Shown: piece by piece, positions 24,680 through 32,007 of the stretch
How positions within the stretch are numbered: the first letter of the stretch is position 1
Layout: every line of letters starts with the position of its first letter
Origin: HTCC5015 sp051747425
Lineage (GTDB): Bacteria; Pseudomonadota; Gammaproteobacteria; HTCC5015
DNA: 64,000 nt
Reading direction: 5' to 3'
NCBI GenBank assembly: GCA_051747425.1
Contig: JBNJGD010000005.1
Span: 86,635 to 150,634 of the forward strand
Position numbers and translations under genes: made by a program
Notes under the pieces: generated by a model
The model's database searches: none
What the model was told of the DNA's origin: nothing
The model's input: only the letters and a program-made list of their open reading frames with translations

Positions 24680-25990
24680 ATGCGTTTTTCCCGCCCGCTT
24701 TTGATGTTGTTTCTCGCTCTTGTTTTCAGCCTGACGGCCCGAGCCGAGACGCAGCAGCTCAGTGTTCACGGCTCCAATACCGTCGGTGCCACCCTGATGC
24801 CCAATCTGGTCGAAGCCTGGCTGAAGCAACGGGACATGGAGATTCTGGAAAATCGGCTGACCGGGGAAAATGAGCGCCTGATGGTGGCTGCCGACCGAAC
24901 CGGCAACCGTATTGAAGTGGCGATTCACGCCCACGGCTCGGGCACTGCTTTTACCGGCCTGGCCGCGGGCAATGCCGACCTGGGGATGGCTTCACGCCCC
25001 ATCAAGGACAGCGAACAGCGTCGACTCTCCCACCTGGGCAACCTCACCGAAAGCGGGCACGAGGTGGTCGTCGGGCTCGACGGTATTGCCGTCGTAGTCC
25101 ATCCGGAAAACCCGCTCAGCCAACTGAATATGGACCAGCTGCGAAAAATATTTACCGGCGAGATCGACAACTGGCATCAGCTTGGCGGGGTGAACCAACC
25201 CATCCAGGTTTACGCCCGGGACGATCGATCTGGCACCTACGACACCTTCAAGTCTCTGGTACTCACTGGTAACAAACCTCTCGCCGCCAACGCGCAGCGC
25301 TACGAATCCAATGACCAGTTATCCGACGATGTCGCCACCGATCCCATGGGGATCGGTTTTACCGGCCTGCCCTCAATCCGGGAAGCCAAGGCGCTCAGTA
25401 TCAGTGAAGCGGGTAATGCGGCCATACTGCCCAACGAATTGAGTGTGGCCACTGAAGACTACGCCCTGTCGCGGCGACTCTACCTCTATACGCCCTACAA
25501 CCACCGACCTCTGTTACGCGAGCTGCAACAGTTTGTACAAAGTGTGGCCGGGCAAAGCCAGGTGGCTCGCACCGGCTTCGTGGCGCAAAACATAGAACCT
25601 TACACACTACCGGTGAACAGCCGGGCACCCGAGCAATACCGGGGAATCAATGGCGAAGCCCAACGGTTGTCGCTCAATTTCCGCTTCCGTCCCCGCGCCT
25701 ACCGACTGGACAACAAGGCCCTGCAGGACATCGACCGCCTGGTCGATTTCCTCAGTGAACACCCCCACTACCAGGTGTTACTGGCCGGCTTTTCCGACGG
25801 CGCTGAAGAGGCACCCTGGCGGCGTCATATACTGTCGGTGGAGCGCGCCGACTATGTCGCCAGCCAACTGATCAAAAAGGGCATTGTGCCCAAGATGGTG
25901 CGCGGCTTTGGCAGCACCGTTCAGGTAGCCAGCAACGACACGGAAAAGGGCCGCGACAAAAATCGCCGCGTGGAGGTGTGGGTCCGGTGA
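24680..25990 (+). CDS. PstS-like substrate-binding protein fused to OmpA C-terminal domain
   Basis: A 436-residue exported fusion. The ATG at 24680 follows ACGGAGGTTTTT and gives a signal peptide ending at LTARA. Residues 25-300 are PstS-like: VHGSNTVGATLMPNLVEAWL, HGSGTAFTGLAAGNADLGMA, then ARDDRSGTYDTFKSL. Residues 325-436 are an OmpA peptidoglycan-binding domain: LDNKALQDIDRLVDFLSE, LSVERADYVASQLIKKGI and KGRDKNRRVEVWV. The binding half would be tethered to the cell wall rather than freely serving an ABC transporter; no pstCAB follows. Phosphate sensing or scavenging at the envelope is an inference. Confidence 0.88.
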   Translation: MRFSRPLLMLFLALVFSLTARAETQQLSVHGSNTVGATLMPNLVEAWLKQRDMEILENRLTGENERLMVAADRTGNRIEVAIHAHGSGTAFTGLAAGNADLGMASRPIKDSEQRRLSHLGNLTESGHEVVVGLDGIAVVVHPENPLSQLNMDQLRKIFTGEIDNWHQLGGVNQPIQVYARDDRSGTYDTFKSLVLTGNKPLAANAQRYESNDQLSDDVATDPMGIGFTGLPSIREAKALSISEAGNAAILPNELSVATEDYALSRRLYLYTPYNHRPLLRELQQFVQSVAGQSQVARTGFVAQNIEPYTLPVNSRAPEQYRGINGEAQRLSLNFRFRPRAYRLDNKALQDIDRLVDFLSEHPHYQVLLAGFSDGAEEAPWRRHILSVERADYVASQLIKKGIVPKMVRGFGSTVQVASNDTEKGRDKNRRVEVWVR

Positions 25991-26031
25991 GTGTCAGCCA
26001 CAGAGGGCACAGAGAACACAGAGGTTTTGTG

Positions 26032-26109
26032 CGTCATTGCGAACGGAGTGAAGCAATCTGCATGGAACTGCAGGTCGCCGCGTCGGCTGGTAACTCCTCG
26101 CAACGACGG
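26032..26109 (-). repeat. Family B intergenic repeat, copy 2 (inverted)
   Basis: It reads CGTCATTGCGAACGGAGTGAAGCAATCTGC on this strand at its start, in reverse orientation relative to the other copies, and ends CTCCTCGCAACGACGG. Confidence 0.8.
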
Positions 26110-26116
26110 ATCAGTT

Positions 26117-26184
26117 GTGGCGGTGGTGCCATAAGTACATCCGCCATTTTTTAGGCGGAAGCGGCTGCGCCGCGTCCGCCCTAC
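26117..26184 (-). repeat. Family C intergenic repeat, copy 3 (inverted)
   Basis: The reverse complement begins GTAGGGCGGACGCGGC and continues with the family C centre, matching copies at 13955 and 24250 except near the loop. Confidence 0.75.
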
Positions 26185-26223
26185 ACCCTTTTAAAACCTC
26201 GGTGCTCTCTGTGCCCTCTATGG

Positions 26224-26787
26224 CTAACGGACCGACTCGCCTGGTGAGCCTCGCCAGTGGGTTTCGTCTTTGCTGCAGTGGCGGGCGAGAACGAAGAGAT
26301 AGTCGGAGAGGCGGTTGAGGTAGCGGCCCGAGTCGGGGTTGAGTGTGCCGTGGTCATCTCCAGCCTCGGCCAGCGACACCCAGCGCCGCTCGACCCGGCG
26401 GCAGACGGCGCGAGCGATGTGACAACGCGAGGCGCGCTCGCCACCGGCGGGCAAAATAAACTCCTCCAGCGGTGGCAGTAGTCGGTTGAGCGACTCCAGC
26501 GCCTCTTCCAGTTGCACCACGGCGGACTCGCCCAGCAGGCGGGCGTCGCCACCCAGAGCCAGTTCGCCGCCGATCTGGAACAGCTGCTGCTGCACCTCGG
26601 CCAGCAGGGCGTCGACCTCACCGCCCTGCCCCGCCGCTCGCAGCCAGCCGAGGGTGGCATTGAGTTCATCCACTTCGCCCATCAGCTCGATTCGCGGGGC
26701 GGCCTTGGACAGGCGCGCCCCGCTGGCCAGTCCCGTGGTGCCACTGTCACCCGTGCGAGTAACGACTTTGCCAATCCGCTTGCCCAT
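26224..26787 (-). CDS. Cob(I)alamin adenosyltransferase, PduO type
   Basis: A 187-residue ATP:co(I)rrinoid adenosyltransferase making adenosylcobalamin. The first 40 residues hold the ATP-binding RIGKVVTRTGDSGTTGL, then IELMGEVDELNATLGWLRA and near the C-terminus NRLSDYLFVLAR, hallmarks of the PduO family. The ATG at 26787 overlaps the stop of the BtuB-like gene by 1 nt, so uptake and activation are coupled under the riboswitch. The stop codon comes from a repeat tract, so the last few residues may differ from relatives. Confidence 0.9.
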   Translation of the reverse strand: MGKRIGKVVTRTGDSGTTGLASGARLSKAAPRIELMGEVDELNATLGWLRAAGQGGEVDALLAEVQQQLFQIGGELALGGDARLLGESAVVQLEEALESLNRLLPPLEEFILPAGGERASRCHIARAVCRRVERRWVSLAEAGDDHGTLNPDSGRYLNRLSDYLFVLARHCSKDETHWRGSPGESVR

Positions 26788-28724
26788 CAGAACTGGTACT
26801 CGGCGGTCAGCCAGCCATTGGTACCCGGCGCTGGCTGGATGCCGCCAAAGCTGTTGACCGTGGCCGCGTAGGTTTTGTCGCCCACATTGTTCAGGCGCAA
26901 GCCCAGTGCCCACTCCGCCAGCTCGTAGCGGGCGGCGAGGTTGTAGAGTGTGTAGGAGCCGCGCTCGGGCAAGCTGTTGGTATTGTCACCCGACACATAC
27001 TGAGGTCCGGTGTAGACCGCCTCAGTGTACAGCGTCAGAGCGTCGACCGGCTGGTAGTCCAGCGACAACCGCGCACTCTCCTCCGGCACGGCCGATACCT
27101 GGTTGCCCTTCAGGCCACCGGAGCGGAATTCGGCATCGACGCGGTGATAGTGGGCCGACAGTGCCAGCGCCTCGCTCAACGGAATCGCGCTTTCCAGTAT
27201 CAGCCCGCGACGGCGGGTCTCGTCGAGATTGACATTGGCACCTGGCCCAAAGGGCCCCACCGCCGTTGGGTCGTAGGCGATTTCATCCTCGAGCTCCAGC
27301 TGATAGAAGTTGACCGCGTAGGTGATGCCGTCAAAGTCAAAGTCGCCGCCGAACTCGTAGGAAATCCCCTCCTGGGGCGATAACTGGTCGACATCAGTCG
27401 CGGTAAAGGTCGCCTCATCGGTGGTGGCCACGCGGAAATTCTGATCGGCGCGAAGGTAAATCCGCGCCGCTTCAGAGGCCTTGAACTGCACGCCCAGCTC
27501 GGCCACATCGCTATCGTAATCAAAGGCTTGCTGGCTGAAACCGTCATCCACCGCGTCTTCCACTTCGGCGTGGCGAGCGCCGGTAGTCAATGACCAGCGC
27601 GCTGCCAGCGGAATCAGGCCCTGGGCGTAGACGGCCTCGGCTTTGCGCTCTGTGGTGGTGGCACCGAAGGGAGAGTCGATGCTGTAGTCCACCTGGCTGA
27701 AGTCGCCCCCCAGGGTCACGCGGGCATCGCCTCGGGCGGTCTCCCACTGGCCCACATAGCGGGGGTTGAATGCCTTTTGCTCGCGCTGGTAGCGCGAGTC
27801 CTCAGTGGCCGCACCAAGGCTGGAACTCAGGCGAAAATCGGACTCCGCCTTTTCACGGCTGACATCGCCCTCAAAACGCCACGCCTCGGTGAAGCGGTAG
27901 TGCAGGACACCTCGGGTAAAGGTGGTGTCGGTGTCGGAGAAATCGTCGGCAAAGGGCGGCAGCGACTGCTCGCGGTCGTCGGCCACAGCGGCGGCGGTCA
28001 GCGCACCGGGGACTTCCTGGTCCTCGCGGGTGTGACCGGACTCGACATAGGCCCTGAGGTCGCCCGACTGGTAGCCCACGCGGGCGAAATAGTGCGCGTA
28101 CTCGAGATCATTGTTGTCGCGGTAATTGTCACTGCGACGATCCTCGGCAAAGATTCGATAGGTCACGCCGTTGTCAAAGCGATCCTGAACCTCGCCCTGG
28201 GCCAGCTGGCGGTTGTAGCTGCCGCCGCCCAGCTTGATTCGCCCGGAGAAATCCTGCGGGTCGCGGGTAATGATGTTGATCACACCGCCCACGGCCTTGT
28301 CGCCGTAAAGCGCGCCGGCGCTGCCCTCGAGAATTTCAATACGCTCGATGTTTTCAGTGCTGATGGTGCTCCACTCGGGAGACGAGGAGTCGGAGTTGTT
28401 GAGTTCGCGGCCATCCACCAGTACCAGGGTGTTGTGGGACGCGGTTTCGCCAAAGCCGCGCAGGCCCACGGAGGTGCGGCTGCCGTCGCCAAACAGATCG
28501 GTGACCACGGTGGAGCCGATACCCCGCAGGGCCTCGGCCACCGTGCGGGCGCCGCTGCTTTCCAGCTGTTGGCGGGTGACCACCGTGGCGTGAAGCGGCG
28601 CGGTGTCGGAGTCCGCCGCCGTGCGCGCGGGGGTGACCAGTACTTCGAGTGCCGCCTGGGCATCGGGAACAGACAGACAGAACGACGCGGCCAGAGCCGC
28701 AGTCAGGAAGTGATTGCGTGACAT
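26787..28724 (-). CDS. btuB: TonB-dependent vitamin B12 receptor (BtuB-like)
   Basis: A 645-residue outer-membrane receptor. The signal peptide ends near PDAQA. The plug covers residues 40-150 (VVTRQQLESSGARTVAEALR, LVDGRELNNS, GALYGDKAVGGVINIITRDP) and a 22-strand barrel fills the rest, ending in LTAEYQF with a terminal Phe. The upstream cobalamin riboswitch and the coupled adenosyltransferase assign it to cobalamin or corrinoid uptake. It depends on TonB-ExbBD encoded elsewhere. Confidence 0.92.
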   Translation of the reverse strand: MSRNHFLTAALAASFCLSVPDAQAALEVLVTPARTAADSDTAPLHATVVTRQQLESSGARTVAEALRGIGSTVVTDLFGDGSRTSVGLRGFGETASHNTLVLVDGRELNNSDSSSPEWSTISTENIERIEILEGSAGALYGDKAVGGVINIITRDPQDFSGRIKLGGGSYNRQLAQGEVQDRFDNGVTYRIFAEDRRSDNYRDNNDLEYAHYFARVGYQSGDLRAYVESGHTREDQEVPGALTAAAVADDREQSLPPFADDFSDTDTTFTRGVLHYRFTEAWRFEGDVSREKAESDFRLSSSLGAATEDSRYQREQKAFNPRYVGQWETARGDARVTLGGDFSQVDYSIDSPFGATTTERKAEAVYAQGLIPLAARWSLTTGARHAEVEDAVDDGFSQQAFDYDSDVAELGVQFKASEAARIYLRADQNFRVATTDEATFTATDVDQLSPQEGISYEFGGDFDFDGITYAVNFYQLELEDEIAYDPTAVGPFGPGANVNLDETRRRGLILESAIPLSEALALSAHYHRVDAEFRSGGLKGNQVSAVPEESARLSLDYQPVDALTLYTEAVYTGPQYVSGDNTNSLPERGSYTLYNLAARYELAEWALGLRLNNVGDKTYAATVNSFGGIQPAPGTNGWLTAEYQF

Positions 28725-28782
28725 GATGAGTCTCTCATTGCATTTTTATCCGCACGCAGCCCTCCGCTACAGCGAACACATC

Positions 28783-28972
28783 CCACCAGGCCGGTCTCCG
28801 GGCTTCAGGGTTAAACGACCGCCTTCCCGTCGCGAGACAGTGGCGTGTGGGCCGCTGGTTACCTGTTACCGTTGCGGGGGCAGCGCCGGCATTGGGTCAC
28901 TGTGACACAGCGACCCTCACCGGCTTCCCGATTATCCCGCCAGCCAGAAAGACCGCCGGGCACCTGATGCCG
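28783..28972 (-). ncRNA. Cobalamin riboswitch
   Basis: On the minus strand, the 5' part reads GGTGCCCGGCGG; then GGGAAGCCGGTGAGGGTC, CCCCGCAACGGTAAC, the B12-box GCCACTG at 28838-28844, and the conserved 3' end AGCCCGGAGACCGGCC. It lies about 60 nt upstream of the BtuB-like start and should repress it when adenosylcobalamin is abundant. Confidence 0.95.
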
Positions 28973-29002
28973 TGGGCGGATTGTACCCGATTTGCTGGGT
29001 TG

Positions 29003-29110
29003 GCCACAGAGTCACGAAGAGCACAGAGTTTTACTTGTCATCGCGAGGAGTACAGCGACGCGGCGATCTGCCAATTCACGCAGATTGCTTCGCTACGCTC
29101 GCAATGACGG
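29003..29110. repeat. Repeat island 3: A tract plus family B copy 3
   Basis: An A tract at 29003-29033 (CCACAGAGTCACGAAGAGCA) is followed by family B at 29037-29110, nearly identical to the copy at 31690 (GTCATCGCGAGGAG, GCGACGCGGCGATCTGCC, CTCGCAATGACGG). It lies between the riboswitch and the slipin gene end. Unlike the other islands there is no A' tract on the far side. Confidence 0.85.
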
Positions 29111-29119
29111 GAGCCGACA

Positions 29120-29869
29120 TCAGTCGTTCTTCTTGCCCATGCCCTTGAAAGCGTCCATCAGCTCGAAGGGGAACGGGAAAACGATCGTCTGGGCATTTTT
29201 CTGCGACATGTCACTCATGGTTTGCAGGTAGCGCAGTTGCATGGAGGACGCATTCTGGCTCATCACATTGGCCGCCTCGAGCAGCTTCTCGGAGGCCTGC
29301 ATTTCACCCTCGGCGTGAATCACCTTGGCGCGCCGCTCACGCTCGGCCTCCGCCTGGCGGGCAATCGCCCGGATCATGCTCTCGTCCAGATCGACATGCT
29401 TGATTTCAACATTGGTCACCTTGATGCCCCAGCTTTCGGTCTGGGTGTCGATGATTTCCTGGATGTCGTTATTCAGGCGGTCGCGCTCCGACAGCATCTC
29501 ATCGAGATCGTGCTTGCCCAGCACCGACCGCAAGGTCGTCTGTGCCAACTGGCTGGTGGCGTTGTAGTAATCCTCCACCTGGATGATCGCCCTCTCGGGA
29601 TCTACTACCCGGAAGTACAGTACCGCGTTAACGCGCACGGTCACATTGTCCTGGGAGATCACATCCTGGCTGGGCACATCCAGGGTAATGATGCGCAAAT
29701 CGACGCGCACCATCTGCTGAATGCCCGGAATCACGATAATAAGGCCCGGGCCCTTTACCCGCTGGAAACGCCCCAGGAAAAACACCACACCACGCTGGTA
29801 TTCCGGAAGAATCCGGATCGACATGGCGATGAGCGCCACCACTATCAGTATCGGGGTCAAATAAATCAT
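29120..29869 (-). CDS. Slipin / stomatin-like SPFH protein
   Basis: A 249-residue SPFH (band 7) protein. It has an N-terminal hydrophobic hairpin (residues 2-18), EYQRGVVFFLGRFQRVKGPG near residue 23, IPGIQQMVRVDLRIITLDVPSQ near residue 47, and a long charged helix (ARQAEAERERRAKVIHAEGE near residue 165) typical of stomatins. Family members scaffold membrane microdomains and are cleaved or chaperoned by the adjacent NfeD-type protease. Its start overlaps the NfeD stop by 4 nt. Confidence 0.93.
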   Translation of the reverse strand: MIYLTPILIVVALIAMSIRILPEYQRGVVFFLGRFQRVKGPGLIIVIPGIQQMVRVDLRIITLDVPSQDVISQDNVTVRVNAVLYFRVVDPERAIIQVEDYYNATSQLAQTTLRSVLGKHDLDEMLSERDRLNNDIQEIIDTQTESWGIKVTNVEIKHVDLDESMIRAIARQAEAERERRAKVIHAEGEMQASEKLLEAANVMSQNASSMQLRYLQTMSDMSQKNAQTIVFPFPFELMDAFKGMGKKND

Positions 29870-31365
29870 TCTCTTGCTCCTTGTTGGTTCACTTGATGGG
29901 AAAACAGGGGTTCCACCTTGACTCGCAGCCCTTTCACCTCGGTGACACGCAGCCTCTGGCCCTTTTGGACCTGGCCTTCAGCATCTGCCCACCAGGACTC
30001 ACCGTGCAGCCAGACGCGACCACTGCCATCAAAGTCCGCCATGGCCACGGCTTCAGCGCCGATCAGTTCCTCGACGCCGGACACCACCTGGCGTTTGCGC
30101 AGACCAATCAGTCGTGCCAAAACCCACATGAAAAAACCGGCCGACACCAGCGCCGTACTGGCAATCAGGGGGATGGAAATGGCCAGGTTTTCATCATCCA
30201 TCAGGATGATGGAACCGGACACGAAAGCGACAATCCCCCCCAGCCCCAACGCGCCGAAGCTGGGCATAAAGGCCTCGCCGACCATAAAGGCGATCCCGAG
30301 GGCAATGAGCGCCAGCCCGGCGTAGTTAATGGGCAGTGCCTGAAAGGCGTACAGCGCCAACAGCAAACTGATGGCACCGATCACACCCGGGTATATATTG
30401 CCCGGGCTGGAGAGTTCGAAAATAATGCCGTAGAAACCAATCAGCATCAGAAAATACGCAATATTCGGGTTGGTAATCACCGATAGCAGCTCCGTGCGCC
30501 AGTCCGGTTCGATCTCGACCACCTGAAGATCGTCGGTCTGGAGCGTCTGCTCTCCCGTATCCATCCTGACGGTTCGCCCGTCTATTGCAGTGAACAGCTC
30601 ATCCAGCGTGTCGGCGACCACATCGATGACATTTTTTTCCAGCGCATCGCTGGCTGTCAGATTCACCGCCTCGCGCACCGCTTCCTCGGCCCAGTCCACA
30701 TTGCGATCGTGGCGCTCTGCCAGCCCGCGAATGTAGGCCACCGCATCCTCGAGCACCTTCCGCTCCATGGCGGTATCACCGCGTCGTTTGTCGTCCCCGG
30801 CGGAATCCGTATCGGCGCCCTCACCGGATTCCGCACCATTGGCATTATCACCGTCACTCTCCGACTTTTCCTCTTGTGACTCCGGCGGGTCCTGTGCCGG
30901 CGGCTGTTCGGGCTGGCCCGGCATACCGCCCATCTTGACCGGTGTGGCAGAGCCCAGATTGGTGGAGGAGGACATGGCGGCAATGTGGCTGGCGTACAGC
31001 ATGTAAGTACCGGCACTGGCGGCGCGCGCGCCCGACGGCGTCACCCAGGTGACCACCGGAATCGGCGAGTTGAGGATCTCCTTGATCATCATGCGCATGG
31101 CCGAATCCAGACCGCCCGGCGTATCCATGCGAATCACGATGATCTCCGCGCCCTGATCCCGCGCACTGGCCATGCCGCGCAGCACATAGTCGCTGGTGGC
31201 CGGACCAATCGGCCCCGCCACATCCAGCACCACGGCACTGCGCTGGCCGTTTTCACTGGCTACAGAGACAAGAGCCATCCCCAGGCCCAGCGTCAAGCAA
31301 GCCATCCAGAACCAGCGAAGCCGGCTTCGCATCCCGTGCTGGTAGCGGCGCATCCAATCGAGCAT
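29866..31365 (-). CDS. NfeD-family ClpP-class membrane serine protease
   Basis: A 499-residue membrane protease of the NfeD/STOPP type. The ATG at 31365 follows AGGAGAAAAGCAG. The protease domain has VIRMDTPGGLDSAMRMMIK near residue 70 and SGARAASAGTYMLYAS near residue 113 with the candidate Ser. A 50-residue acidic low-complexity insert (about 140-195) follows before the Lys-bearing ERKVLEDAVAYI. Four or five helices fill about 310-440 and an OB-fold soluble domain ends the protein. The 4-nt overlap with slipin is the standard arrangement. Confidence 0.9.
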   Translation of the reverse strand: MLDWMRRYQHGMRSRLRWFWMACLTLGLGMALVSVASENGQRSAVVLDVAGPIGPATSDYVLRGMASARDQGAEIIVIRMDTPGGLDSAMRMMIKEILNSPIPVVTWVTPSGARAASAGTYMLYASHIAAMSSSTNLGSATPVKMGGMPGQPEQPPAQDPPESQEEKSESDGDNANGAESGEGADTDSAGDDKRRGDTAMERKVLEDAVAYIRGLAERHDRNVDWAEEAVREAVNLTASDALEKNVIDVVADTLDELFTAIDGRTVRMDTGEQTLQTDDLQVVEIEPDWRTELLSVITNPNIAYFLMLIGFYGIIFELSSPGNIYPGVIGAISLLLALYAFQALPINYAGLALIALGIAFMVGEAFMPSFGALGLGGIVAFVSGSIILMDDENLAISIPLIASTALVSAGFFMWVLARLIGLRKRQVVSGVEELIGAEAVAMADFDGSGRVWLHGESWWADAEGQVQKGQRLRVTEVKGLRVKVEPLFSHQVNQQGARE

Positions 31366-32007
31366 CTGCTTTTCTCCTGATCGGGAATGTCTGATAGCCA
31401 ATCTACAGCATAGCGTGGAAAATGCGATATGGCATTGTCATACTGCATCCCGGCTCGCGGGCTTGTCGGGGGCGGCTTAGCCGCATCGGCTTTCGATGGG
31501 TCGCCCACCTGGTCCGGGAACACAGAGGGCACAGAGAATCCACAGAGATCACAGAGTTTTTGATGGAGGTGCCGTAGGAGCCTGCTTGCAGGCGAAGGTT
31601 TGGTTGAAACGCCCTTGTCGCACAGGTCGGCTCGAGGGCGAGCCTCCTACGGGGGGTTGTAGGAGCGGCGCTCTCGCCGTGACAACCCTGTCATCGCGAG
31701 GAGCATAGCGACGCGGCGATCTGCCAATTCATGCAGATTGCTTCGCTACGCTCGCAATGACGGGAACTGGCAGGAGATTCCGGATAAGCGCCATGCGCTT
31801 TCCGGAATGACAAAGACCCTCTGTGTTCTCTGTGCGCTCTGTGGCTAAAACAAAAACCATCCGACCCACCATAAGCCAACGCGGCAAAGCCGCCCACCGG
31901 TCGCGGCGAGGTCGCCGCTCCTACGAACCTCTGTGTGCTTCGTGGCTCTGTGGCCAGGCATAAATAAGGTATAATCCCCGCCCCTTTGATCAACTCAAGC
32001 GCGTTTT
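31366..32007. repeat. Repeat island 4 (gap without genes)
   Basis: The 642-nt gap before metH contains an A tract at 31520-31562 and a GGAGCCTGCTTGCAGGCG hairpin at 31574-31596. Two family E units lie at 31616-31650 and 31659-31685. They are followed by family B copy 4 at 31690-31763, family D (GGAGATTCCGGATAAGCG ... CGCTTTCCGGAATGAC) at 31773-31811 and A' at 31819-31846. A further E unit lies at 31900-31924 and a second A' at 31928-31954. I see no gene here. Confidence 0.8.
31690..31763 (+). repeat. Family B intergenic repeat, copy 4
   Basis: GTCATCGCGAGGAGCATAGC and CTCGCAATGACGGG bracket GCAGATTGCTTCGC; it differs from the 29037 copy at only a few positions. Confidence 0.85.

Larger units (their letters stand above)
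25997..26226. repeat. Repeat island 2
   Basis: Directly after the PstS-OmpA stop come an A tract (25997-26028), an inverted family B copy (26032-26109), an inverted family C copy (26117-26184) and an inverted A' tract (26197-26226). The last three bases of A' (CTA) provide the stop codon of the converging adenosyltransferase gene. Confidence 0.8.

Noticed and set aside
24412..24873. A 153-residue open frame in the gap before the PstS-OmpA gene
   Set aside because: It runs across repeat elements and the promoter and overlaps the signal peptide in another frame; no homology recognised.
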